NCBI GenBank assembly: GCA_003184365.1
Contig: NKYR01000103.1
Location: 62,001 to 126,000 of the forward strand
Direction: 5' to 3'
From: Evernia prunastri
Taxonomy: Eukaryota; Ascomycota; Lecanoromycetes; Lecanorales; Parmeliaceae
DNA length: 64,000 nt
Shown: one piece after another, positions 13,101 through 23,398 of the stretch
Numbering within the stretch: position 1 is the stretch's first letter
Layout: each line of letters starts with the position of its first letter
Made by a program: the position numbers and the translations under genes
The notes under the pieces: model-generated
The model's database searches: none
What the model was told of the DNA's origin: nothing
Seen by the model: the letters and a program-made list of their open reading frames with translations, nothing else

Positions 13101-13875
13101 CTTTACGACGTGATTGAGGTTCTGCTAGATGAAAGACCTCCAACATCTCTTTCAGATCATCATCCACAGGGAAAAAAGAACTCTGAGTCTCTTGCCGTCT
13201 TGCGAGAATATTTTCCTTTTCTTCTTCATTGAGCAGACTCGCTTCCAAACTTTGGAGCGCACCCTTGAGAGCGATCAACGTGGCCCATTGCTGAATCGAT
13301 GGTGCCACGTCATGGTAGCCCTGACATGAAGACACCATATCCACTAATCGTCCAGTCCATTCCTCCTGGGTTTCAGCATCCAGGGCCAGGTTACTTGGCA
13401 TGTAGGCCCACTGATGAACGATGATACTGCCAGAACGATCGGAGGCCAAGTGCTCTAAGAGTGTTCCGCATCTTCCGAGCACCAACGCAAGCTTCCGTAG
13501 AGCAGGTAGTTGAGAAGGTACAAAGCAGACTTCAAGTGCAGATACAAGAAATGCAAGCACTTTCCTAGGCTCGAGGAGTTGGTCAAGTTCCGGAAGTATC
13601 AGAGTGAGAAATGTTGCTGTTTCGGCCGCTAGGTGGAACGTAGAAGAGGAATTTGGATGAGTTCGTACAAAACGATAAAGGCCGTGGAAAAAACGCGCCA
13701 AGCCGTAGCCACGTGTCGCTAGGTGTATGAGGGCAGCGTCTTTGATATCACCCTGAGCCATCATTCTTATATGGTGAGGGTTGTTGACAACGCTGTCAAC
13801 CGCACCACGGTAGAGACTTTGGCTGGGCTCTTCCTCCCTGCTGAGAAGTGCTGAAATCCCCAAACTACTCGCCAT
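7113..13875 (-). CDS. Large UvrD/PcrA-like SF1 helicase, TRANK1-like
   Basis: Five exons (13875-12178, 12140-8666, 8551-8382, 8325-8011, 7934-7113) join in frame to about 2,159 residues. Motifs in order: Walker A GRSGTGKTT at about residue 534; a QVLLTRSSFLADK block after intron 1; Walker B-like VYIDEIQD near residue 830; GDTAQAI (motif III-like); LSRNYRSH (motif IV-like); ESKGMEFNDVIL (motif V-like); and YVAITRARSHL (motif VI). The C-terminal half is alpha-helical with TPR-like repeats (for example YYKRAARLFADAGLYIRAYE). This is the layout of the large fungal UvrD-like proteins related to vertebrate TRANK1, whose role is unclear, possibly nucleic-acid remodelling. Between the Walker A block and motif II lies an acidic insert built from about 16-residue repeats. 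Intron 1 is unusually short at 37 nt but its junction restores the canonical helicase segment. Confidence 0.88.
11885..12015 (-). repeat. In-gene repeat encoding about three acidic 16-residue units
   Basis: Inside the helicase, units resembling LMSAATDEDVETEEH recur almost three times with substitutions. In DNA they appear as near-copies containing tctgtggcc...gacat spaced by about 48 bases. The insert sits in a poorly conserved spacer and may vary in copy number between strains. Confidence 0.7.
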
Positions 13876-14893
13876 CTTGGCATTCGTGGTTCTAGTGTGG
13901 TAACTCTAGAGAGATTTCAGCAAGTGTATGAAGCGCAGGCAGGTGTGGTTCTGATGGTGACAGGAGTGAGGAATGTCATGGTAGCTTGAAAGAGGAAGCT
14001 GTTACAATTTTGGAGGGTCCATGGGGTCAACAACGCGCTAATAGAATGACGTGGAAAGAAAGTGAGATTTCAGTTTGTGCCTCACCTTTCAACAAAGCCA
14101 CCTATCGAAAATACACGGCTTCACTTGCCGCTGTCGTAGATGCTGTCTTTATGATCTCGTGTGTACTTGTTTGCAATTGGCGATGCAGTGTAGCTTTAAT
14201 GGACAAAGGGTGGTGATGTTTGGTTGTGTTGCCTAGACTCAACTGAAAAGTTTCACCTCACAACAAACTGAAATGTACTCTGACATCATGCAAGCGCCTA
14301 CCCGTGACGAAGACAACGCCAGGTGAAACCTGCTTGGGAATTTCAACAAAGAATTGATGCAGAGCTGTAATCAGCCTGTGGTGCCGCGTTCATAGTTCAT
14401 AAGCCCATCTGTGACCAAGCCATGAATCATGCCCGTAGCTTTGACTGCGATTTTGTGATAGCAACATGCTAGCTTAACATAGGGTCCTCAATCGTCTCCC
14501 AAAACCTCTCTATTCCATTTGAAGTATAGGTACGAGTCAGAATGGGGATCCAGCACCCAACGCCGATGGGATTTTCCTTGACCTTTCTCAAAGACGTTGC
14601 CTCATGATGCATGCTCTCACCACTCTTCCAAAGCCTACTTGCGTTCCCCACCACGCTGACCAACTAATCCCTCCTCAATTCTTCCAGCGAGGCAGCCTAC
14701 CGTTTGAGTTCCTCTAATTCGATTGAAGCGACAACCACCCAACTTCAAAGCCAATCTCTTCTAAGTACCGCCTAATCCTTGCGCGCGCACCTTCCAAGTC
14801 CCCGTCAATACCCCAAATGGCCACCCACACGATAATACGTCCACCAAGAAAACACCTTGCAGCCCCTTCCGTACACCACCCAAGTCAGTGAGG
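13876..14893. other. Intergenic, no supported gene
   Basis: Upstream region of the helicase gene and 3' flank of the small membrane protein gene. Short open frames only, without domains or consistent splice signals. Confidence 0.5.
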
Positions 14894-15250
14894 CTAGGCG
14901 TAGACAGCTGCGTTCAAATCCGCACCTGCTAGTACAATTGTCGCAATGTAAAAGCAGCGCAGAGGCGTACGAAAGGCTTCCGAGGTGGTGGGGAGAATCT
15001 CTTGGCCAGAGTACACTTCTCTGGAAGAGTTGAAGATGCAATAGAGGACGACGAAGAGGGTGAAGATGTTCTGGATCCATCCGAGCGCGCCGCCAAACAT
15101 GAAGCCGAGTATGATCCAGCAGAAGTAGCCAATAATCATTATTTTTACGGCCTGTGCGGTCCATAAAGAAGCCGCCAAAAGCCGAGAATTTGAAAAAGCA
15201 GACCTTGATGACTAAGTTGGAGCTGCGTCGGACTCCGCCTTCAATTTCCA
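14894..15250 (-). CDS. Small two-exon membrane protein
   Basis: The ATG at 15250 starts a short polar exon (MEIEGGVRRSSNLVIK). An intron of about 53 nt (donor after AAG, gtctgc; acceptor cacag near 15144) leads into a highly hydrophobic exon: IMIIGYFCWIILGFMFGGA and WIQNIFTLFVVLYCIF form one long or two closely spaced membrane helices, followed by a soluble stretch and another hydrophobic segment (CFYIATIVLAG). The product would be about 98 residues. Frame continuity supports this model; the family is not recognised. An alternative is a start at the internal methionine IMIIG. Confidence 0.5.
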
Positions 15251-16586
15251 CATTTGTTTTCTGACTTCACCCATACCATGTAGCCCCGATTACGGAGAAA
15301 AAGGAGAAAAGGGGAGGGCGCAGAACTTAAGATTCCATTCGGTGTTGTCTTCTTCCTCTCAGGAATATTGCAATCGATCGTCCTATACCCCAACTTTCAC
15401 CGTGTTGTTCGCTGTCCCGACCAGCTTTGCGCCAGCTTCCCATTCTCTCAACCTTGTCATATCCTCGCTCAACGGGTCCATCATTGACACCTAAAGCCAC
15501 TTTCCTTCAAACGGGCCTCCTTCAAGTTGCGAACTCTTCTTCGTCACTACAGATAATGCGGTATAGTAGGCCGGGTTGATAGCAGTGAGGTAACGCTTGG
15601 CAGCGATGAGACTCCCCACGAACCGACAAAATATCTCAAAAAATCATAAGAAGCGCGAATGGTGCTCCAATAACCTGGCCAACAGAGACGGAATCGATGT
15701 GTGACTTTAGATGTTTGATCTGGTCTGGTATCAATTCCGCTGGGAGAAGTTGCCCTGTGAAGCGAGGCAGCCGTGGTGACTTATGGAAGATCAATTACAA
15801 AACCTCCGGCGGCAGGGTTGTCGCCACCAGCATCAATTTACCCGCTGTCGCCACTGGGCGAGAAAGTGGCCTCGAAGTCGTCACGGTAGCCACAATAATA
15901 TGGACGTCGTGATTGACAACTGGACAAATGATCATTGAGCGAGTAGGTCGCGACTTTCAACAAGACAACGAGCGAGCGGGGAATTGGCAATGATGCCGTT
16001 GAGGAAGAAGAACAAAAGAGGGAGAGCTCCATGAGTACGGAGTCTGTGGTATGAGCACCTGGACCCTTCAAAGCTAACATGCAGTGATGAGAACTTCTAG
16101 ACACCTCTTTTCTGTCATTTGCCTGCTTCTCTTGGTCAGCCCGACGATCCCTCTAATCGCAGATCTGGAAGAAATGTTTTGTGACAGAGGTGCAAGATCT
16201 GATCTACTCTAGCCGCGGTCATACCCTAAAGTAAGGCCTAATCTCTAGGGGTGCTCGGCGTGGTCATTGCAGAAAGTTCCCGCTATGACCCCCAAGCGCT
16301 GCTGCTAACAGCTGACTTTTCATTAGGTGGCCAGTGCCGTAACCTTGCTCGTTGTTGCTCCCAATTCTCAATGCCGCATTAAAGCGCTCTTGAAGAATTC
16401 TCCAATGCGCGACTCAAAGTGACATTCTCTCTTTTTATGGTTGTTGTTTCTCCCGTTGTTGAAAGTGTTATAATTCTCCCTAGGTCTGTCCTGTTAGTGG
16501 TGAGTATTCAATCAAGTAGTGGTCACGCTCCGTCCAGAAAGTAGAGAACATCAAGAAGTTGACTCCATCTTCCAACTAAGTCAGCA
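15251..16586. other. Intergenic, upstream of the MFS gene
   Basis: About 1.3 kb without a supported gene. Several pyrimidine-rich stretches precede the MFS start. No recognisable repeat or RNA gene. Confidence 0.5.
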
Positions 16587-18239
16587 ATGTCAGAAACAAT
16601 CACCGAAGTCGAACCCCCCGCCTTAAAACCCTTCCGAACTATCGAAACACCGTCCCAGCAGGGCGCCTCGCGCCAAGCCGAGAGCGATGTCGCCTCCATC
16701 GCAGTCCCTGCAGAAATCTCGCGCAGCAAAGCCTCCCTGATAATCATCATGCTAACCGGCGTATCCTTCCTCAACACCATGGGCTCCGGCATCCTCACCG
16801 TCGCCCTCCCCACCATAGCCCATGACATCTCCCTATCCCCCAACCTCCTCCTCTGGCCCGCCTCCATCTACGCGCTCGCCGCCGGCTGCACGCTGCTCGT
16901 CTTCGGTTCCGTAGCGGACGTGGTAGGCGGGAAGAAAGTCTGGCTGACGGGCGCGGGCTTTTACATCGTCTTCACGCTCGCCTGTGGGCTCTGCCAGACT
17001 GGGATGCAACTGATTGTTTTCCGAACATTTTTGGGCATTTCCATTAGCATGTGTTTGCCTGCTGCGGTGGGCATCACCACCAAAGCGTTTGATCGGGGCA
17101 CGAGGAGGAACATTTCCTTTGCATGTCAGGGAATGGGCCAGCCTCTCGGGTACGCTTTAGGATTAATACTAGGCGGCGTATTCGCCGACACGATCGGCTG
17201 GCGCTGGGGATATTACATGAGCGCCATCATCAATTTTTTCCTATTCCTCGCCGCATTCTGGGGCCTACCACCCGACGAGCAAAAAGACGTATCGTGGACG
17301 CGGCTCCGTAGCGACATCGACTGGATCGGCGCCATGACGCTAAGCGTAGCCTTCGGCTTGCTCTCCTACGTCCTCGCCATGATCACAGCCAGCTACTCTC
17401 GCTTAGGAGACCCACAGAACATCGCCCTGTTAACCCTATCCCTGCTCTTGGTGCCAGCGTTCGCGTACTGGATGCGTCGGCAGGAGCGCCTGGGGAACCC
17501 GGCCATCATCCCCAACAGCCTGTGGAAGAACACCGCCTTCACCACGACATGCGTAGCCGTCTTCTTCACATGGGCCTTCTTCAACGCCTTCCAGTACTTT
17601 TCAACCCTCTTGTGAGCCCCCTCCCCCCCCCACTTCCCCCCACCCCACCCCATCCACTCACTCACTCCCTCTAACCTCCCCCCGCCCCCAGCTTCCAAAA
17701 AAACCCAATCCCTCACCGCCCTCCAAACCTCCCTCCGCTTCCTCCCCATGGTCCTCATCGCCGCCCTCTCCGACCTGCTAACCGGCCTCCTCGTCTCACG
17801 GATCCACGTCCGCATCCTCGTCGCCCTGACCGCCCTGCTCAGCCTCCCCGCCCCGATCCTCATGGCCACCGCGGCGCCGCGCTCGCCGTACTGGAGCCAC
17901 GCCTTCGCCGCGATGCTGCTGAGCGCCGTAGGGCCGGACACGCTCTTCACGGTGTCGAACCTCGTCATCACAGGCGCGTACCCGAGCAAGGACGCGCTGG
18001 CGGGCGGGGTGTTCAATGTGTTTGCGCAGTTGGGGAATTCGATCGGGCTGGCGGTGACCGCGGCGGTGGCGGCGCGGGTGAGTGCGCGGTTGGGGGGCGG
18101 AGGGGGGGGAGAGGGGGAGGTGTTGTTTGAGGGGTACAGGGCTGCATTTTGGATTTGCGCGGCGAGTATGGTGTTTGTGACTGGGATTACGTGGTGGGGG
18201 TTGAAGGGTGGCGGGAAGGTTGGGAGGAAGAGTGACTGA
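16587..18239 (+). CDS. DHA2-type major facilitator transporter with a one-base frame break
   Basis: Exons 16587-17611 and 17692-18239 with a C-rich 80-nt intron (gtgagc...cccag). Exon 1 carries a cytoplasmic N-terminus and about ten membrane segments, including the MFS motif A region GSVADVVGGKKVW and the motif C-like stretch GQPLGYALGLILGGVF typical of drug:H+ antiporters of the 14-segment class. Exon 2 carries the C-terminal helices (SLTALQTSLRFLPMVLIAAL and later). The reading frames on either side of an A7 run at 17697-17703 differ by one base, so as written the protein is truncated soon after the splice. Continuous length would be about 523 residues, normal for the family. This is either a homopolymer sequencing error or a real inactivating indel. 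Substrate unknown. Confidence 0.8.
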
Positions 18240-19603
18240 GATAGTACGAGAACGCGGAAAGGTGGAGGGTTCTGGATAGGTATGTACGGTGGAGGTAAGC
18301 AAGGGTTGAAAACCTCTTCGTTGATGAATGCTAAAAATTTCCTCAAAGGGCGGACATACACGGATGCATCCAAGAGATTCCTCACCACAAGAGCACGCTT
18401 AGATTCCGTTCAGCCTCTCCAGCCTTGCAAATAAGTCCATACTACCTCACGAACAACGGCAACAAGCCCCTTCCGCCGCATCTCACCGTGAAGCCTGTCG
18501 TTCTATATCCACTAGCAGCACGGCCAACAGTGCCATGCCTCAATATTGGCGAACTCTTCACATGTACCTAATCAAGTACCATTCTCGAACTCTGACCCAA
18601 AGAAAATGACAGCTTCCCTACCCATCTACGAGCTCATTCCCCTAAGCAGCCACAATATCTGCAAGCGGCATTTCAGTTAACAGCATGCTCACCAACCGTA
18701 TCGACAGAAATTACCGGCGTGCGTTATGCACAGCGACATCAATCCCTCGGCCAAGATCTCTGGATGTGCAATTAGTCGGATTGAGTCTCGGCCGTAACAA
18801 GCAATCGAAAGATGGTCAGAAAGCCATCAGCAAGCGCAGTCTCCTCAGATGGGGGGGAGCAGCGTCTCCATCCCAGCGAACGACAGGGTTCCCCAATCCT
18901 TACCCACATGCAACTATCAGCCCATTCGAAGATGCTCTCGCACCATACGACAGCGTGCCAGGGCAAATGAATAACAAAGCCGAACGGAACGAATCTGCGA
19001 GTAGCCTCCGCCCGTTGATTCTACACTACGTATTTCGGCAGGAATTGTCACGCAAGCATAGCCGACGTGGGGGCGGAAGCGTCACTACCGGCTCTTATTT
19101 CCAGCTCTCCGGCCGCCGGGGGTCTGGTGTATGTCTAGGACTTAGATCTCGTGATGATGTTCGTCCATCTGGACCTCCTCGCGAATGAGTGCAGAGGATG
19201 AGGGATGTACGTGCGAAGAAGGCAAAACAACCGTTAGGATGATCAACTACCATGGCAACTCGACCCTGGAGCTCAGCGGCCGTTTCCTTTGCAAGTTTCA
19301 GCGGAAGTGTTTGACGTGGCATGCAAGCCTATGATTAAAAGCCGTTGCCACGCGGCGAATACCGGAACTAGTAGATATTTTCTGACTATTGACTTTGCGC
19401 CATCTGCATCAGGTAGTAGGTTGCCCTTGGCTTTGGAGACATCTTCGAGGGGTGCTGTGGCAATTTGGTTCTCCTTTGTGAGAGTTGTTGGACAAGGTGC
19501 TGAGGCTCTTGCCGTACTATATTAAACATTTGGTGAGTAACATGCACCTGCAATCCGACGTTATTATTTGAGGAGAGAGTGTCAGACTTGAAGTTCTACT
19601 TCT
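18240..19603. other. Intergenic with an unassigned open frame
   Basis: A 167-codon open frame (18685-19188, plus) is rich in Arg, Ser and Gly and matches no family I know. Its composition looks like chance open frame in GC-rich DNA. No other support for a gene. Confidence 0.35.
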
Positions 19604-19942
19604 TCAGCTAATAGAGCCCTGGAATCTCGATCTTCTCAACGATACACATCTAGCATGGACACAAGTGAGAGCTCTTCCGCGGTCTTCGCGTTCATGAGGC
19701 GCATGTGATCGTACTGGTTTGGGCACCGCAAGGGTTCGACCTGTCGAGTCTTCAATTTGTTGAAGAGCGAAGTCGGCACGCACACTATCAGCGAGCTCTG
19801 TGCCCAATGTATGCCAAAGGTCCAGTCGCGCCGGCGCTCGTTGAGGTACTGTTGTTTCTTCGAACACAGTGCATTTGATGCCGAGCATCTCGGGCCTCTG
19901 CGCTATTAACAGTCGTACAGAACCCGCTCCAACGACCAACAT
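19604..19942 (-). pseudogene. Remnant of an FAD-dependent monooxygenase N-terminus
   Basis: The first 30 residues (LVVGAGSVRLLIAQRPEMLG) resemble the dinucleotide-binding GxGxxG strand-turn-helix and following strand (IKCTVFEE) of flavin monooxygenases, with the last glycine of the motif changed to Arg. The next block resembles the region after the FAD motif but soon becomes unlike the family and stops at 112 codons, whereas full enzymes have about 400-600. The rest of the gene is absent, so this is a truncated relic. Confidence 0.55.
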
Positions 19943-20331
19943 GTGGACTTGGGATCAAGCGCCGCCATGACTAAAGCCTGTGGCCAAGTCTGTGACCAAG
20001 TCTGTGACCCTTTGACTACCAGGTGGTGAAGACAGGTGAAAGACAGTTAAAGAGGAGAATAGCAAAACGCAAAGCAACGAGATGAAATACTACCTCGCGT
20101 CTTCCGACGACCAAGCCACATTGTCTTATAATGGCGATGGGTGACTCTAAAGGGACCTGCATAGGTGTTTCACGCAAAGAGGAAGGCGCGTGCTATGAGA
20201 GAGCCGGCTAAGATCATGACAAGGACCAGCTCAGGGTAGCATGCAACTCTCGATTCTTTTTATTGTATGTACGTCGGATTCTTTTATGTAGTGTGTAGCG
20301 GTATGTCTCCTTACAGGCCGACAGTCTCGGG

Positions 20332-21168
20332 CTATTGCAGCAGCTTGTAACTCGATGAAACGTGGTCAACTGGCATGTTAGCTGCGTGTATTCGCCGATT
20401 GGTCTCCGAGTTCGTATCCCAAAGGAAGACACCAATAGCCCCTTTCTGCCCTACAGAAAATGTATCAAGTCAGCAACCGACTCGCCGAATACTTTTCAAA
20501 AGTGACTCGCGATGAAATTAAGATACACTCCACCCTGTCTGACTTACAAAATTTAGCTCTCCTCCACTATCCTGCAACGTCTCATTGGTTGCAAGATATC
20601 TCGATATGCAATTATCCTTCACTTGCCTTACCGCATTCCACGCATCACTGTATGATGCAACATCCATGAGACTGAACAATCTTCCCGGGTGAACTCCAGG
20701 CAACTCCTCTGGATCGAAGATGCCAAGCATGACGATTGCCATCGTGCATGTCCCTGTCAAAGGGCGTTCCAAGTCAGCTATCTTGTGCATATTGCTGCAA
20801 AGAATACACAGCGCGGTCTTCCGGACGTATGTTTGCTGAACTCATTTACGGGTATGCTTACCGTACGTAAACTTCCGTGGTGTATTCTGTGGGGGATGGC
20901 GTGATCGAGGATGGGCGCCGATAGCTAGAAACTCGAAACCCATGTTTCTGTGCACAAGCATTTCCTGAGAGTAGAACTGTGCAATTGCAGCTGCGCAATC
21001 TTTTGGGTGAAAGGAGGGCCCAGACCAAGCTGGCGATTCATTACAGTAGTAGGCGGGGAGTGTGTCATTTGCTGGTGAAGATATTGGCAGTACATTTGGG
21101 GCGCCGTCACTGAGGTCAGGTGAGATGGTGAGGAGGAGTATGGAGAGAATGTTATGATATTTCCTCAT
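20332..21168 (-). CDS. Small secreted protein, three exons
   Basis: Exons 21168-20862, 20753-20548 and 20445-20332 join in frame to 208 residues. The start MRKYHNILSILLLTIS is a signal peptide. The mature part has spaced cysteines and blocks such as MAIVMLGIFDPEELPG and KGAIGVFLWDTNSE. Introns use gtaagc...gacag and gtaagt...gggcag; the second acceptor choice (gggcag rather than the earlier gtag) is what keeps the frame. The layout matches the many small cysteine-containing secreted proteins of ascomycetes; no enzymatic motif is visible and function is unknown. Confidence 0.6.
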
Positions 21169-21676
21169 GGCTGCGAGAATCGATGTAGCCTGTGGGTAGT
21201 GACTGAAGCATCAGGCTCTTTGACAGGTGGTCGAGCTTTTCTGTCAGAGGCAGACCGGACCCACCATGTGAAATTTGTGGGCTTCCAGATGTCCTTGTGA
21301 CAAAATGTATAGCAAATCGTCGTGCTTATATAGATCATTCTTCTGGGCCCATCTGTGCACCAAGAACGTCCGCAATTATATTATCCTCGGTAACCGCGCA
21401 AATGTAATACGGTAGGCTGTCTCTAGGTGATACAGAACATATTTAGTCGTGTTTAGGAAGCATTGCCAAGCTTATACGTACATCCAAAATGTCCGTAAGC
21501 ACTTGTTTTGGTAAGGGCTGAGGCCCATAAGCGACCCTAGATCCAGGTAGATTGTCGGGTTATCACCGTCATTGCCAATTGCCAAAATCCGACTATTTGC
21601 GCAACCGATCCTGGGATTGAAAGGGACCACTCGGAAGCTTTTCCCGTTCTTCGGATCGCCGATCGTGTTCGCTTGG
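21169..21676. other. Intergenic, nothing seen
   Basis: About 0.5 kb between the secreted-protein gene and the 3' end of PEX2, both on the minus strand. No coding, RNA or repeat signal. Confidence 0.5.
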
Positions 21677-23110
21677 TTATCCAGTCTCATTGTTCATCCC
21701 TGCATTCGGACCGCGTGACGCCTCCTCTTGTGTCTCTTGCCGACATTCGTCATCCGAGAAGCTGACAGCCTTCTTATTCGAGGACGAGAGAGCTTCTTCC
21801 AAAACATCTCCCACCCATGGTTTGCATTCTTTGATCAGCTCTCCACAACGAAGACAGTTCCAGCCCTCTCCCTCCTCTGCCTCTAGCTTTTTAGCGATGC
21901 AGACGAAGCAGTGGATGCAGCCACATGGGATGGTTTCGTATGGGTTTGTGACGTCTGTTTGAGCTGAGCCAACAACACCGCCAGAAGCGCCCGATATTGC
22001 CATGATTTCATTCTCAGAGGCAGATGTAGGATTCTGATCCTTGTAGCAGATGGCGCAAGTTCGTTCGGGAAGGAAGGTAAGCTCTCCATTCGATACGGTC
22101 TCATCCTCACCGCCCTTATCATTCCTGACTAGAGCTTTCGTCTTGCGCCAAGCTCGGGATATCCATCTTTTCCATCGGTTTATGCCAACCAGTGGGAGGA
22201 GGAAGAGTAGAAATTCCGTAAAAGCGTGCCAGACTAACTGACGGTTGAGGTACTCGAAGCTGACCTCTCGGGCCACTTGGGTACTCGGAGGAGTAAGCCT
22301 AAGACGTAGAACACGGTCGAGTAAGGTTCTGTATCGGCCGTTGACCAGGAAGACGAGAAACGAAGCAAAGGCTGCAATTGAATGGGTTGTTGAGGCAATA
22401 GAGGAAATGCGGGAGAGCAACCGAACGTTAGAACCCGGCTAGAAAATGTCAGAATGCTCATAGACACCCGTCGTTGCAAGACTTCAGTGTACCTCTTCGT
22501 AGCCTCCTTCCTGGTCCGCAAGCCAATCCTCCCACTTTGTCCAGCCGTACCGACCACCAACAGTGACAATCCCATATAGCCCTTTTTGCCACCCGGTCGG
22601 AGTTACGGACACAGGTCCATGATGCCGAGCGTCTGTATATCGGAGATTCTGCAGAGCCGCACCGTATGAAGCGTTGTGGTCCCAGATGGACAACTTGAAG
22701 AGAACGACTCTCAGGCACAGGAGAATTTCCGAAGACCAATCATCTCTGACGTGCGACTATTGATCATGAACTCAAATGCTTGTAGCGATGGGAATGGTGA
22801 AGCGTACACCGAATAATTTCAGGCCTTCCCCAACCTGACCTTTGAGCAAGTCAAGGAGCTCTTCATCAAGAAGCTCTGCATCAACCTGGCCCACGCGATA
22901 CGCCGGTTTTGATCCTTCTCTTCCCTTTATAGCATCCCAAGTTTGTAAGCCCCGTTGTCCCAAGTTGTTTAAGGGAAAAGGAAGTCGGGTCAACGCGTTC
23001 GAGGCTTGCAAACTTTGTCGTGACTGGAGACGTTTTCGTGCTTCAGCTGCTCTGACCTGATGGCGCTCATTTACCCGCTGCTGAGCAGCAGCAAAATTTA
23101 TAGATGTCAT
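21677..23110 (-). CDS. PEX2: Peroxisomal RING E3 component PEX2
   Basis: Exons 23110-22808, 22756-22493 and 22438-21677 join in frame to 442 residues. Peroxin features: the N-terminal block LLDEELLDLLKGQVGEGLKLFG, the central membrane region with LRVVLFKLSIWDHNASYGAA and LQNLRYTD, hydrophobic segments in exon 3 (SIAAFASFLVFLV, WHAFTEFLLFLLPLVG), and a C-terminal C3HC4-type RING finger with CAICY, CGCIHCFVC and CLRC. PEX2 works with PEX10 and PEX12 in the peroxisomal membrane ubiquitin ligase that recycles the import receptor PEX5. The start ATG at 23110 is the first one with good downstream homology. The gene is divergent from the importin gene with 288 bp between starts, so they may share a promoter region. 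Confidence 0.9.
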
Positions 23111-23398
23111 ATTAGAGGCATCCTGCTTGGTGATCGTCCAGGCTAGAGTGGCTTGATGGGCAATAGAAACCAAAGGCAGGATTGCCGAGGCAAGTCGCCT
23201 AGCGCGTGTGCGGCAAATCTTGTTATTGAATCCGTGATGTTCACGGTTGTCGACACTGTCAAGATTTCCACTAACACCAACGCTGGGTTTACAGATGAAG
23301 ACAGCTGCAAAGAATGACGCCGTAGAAGTGGTCCTCTCTCTGCAAAGCTCATAGGCAGAAATTATTGCCTCCAGGTATCTTTACAATTTACTGAAAAG
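23111..23398. promoter_or_regulatory. Divergent promoter region of PEX2 and the importin gene
   Basis: 288 bp separate the two start codons. No obvious TATA box; the space must contain both 5' untranslated regions and upstream signals. Confidence 0.45.

Noticed and set aside
17393..18388. 331-codon minus-strand open frame
   Set aside because: It lies antisense to the MFS transporter, whose helices and motifs are unmistakable on the plus strand; high GC content explains the open antisense frame.
16587..20331. MFS transporter and monooxygenase relic as a secondary-metabolite cluster
   Set aside because: No polyketide synthase, peptide synthetase, terpene cyclase or cluster regulator is visible, and the monooxygenase is a short relic.
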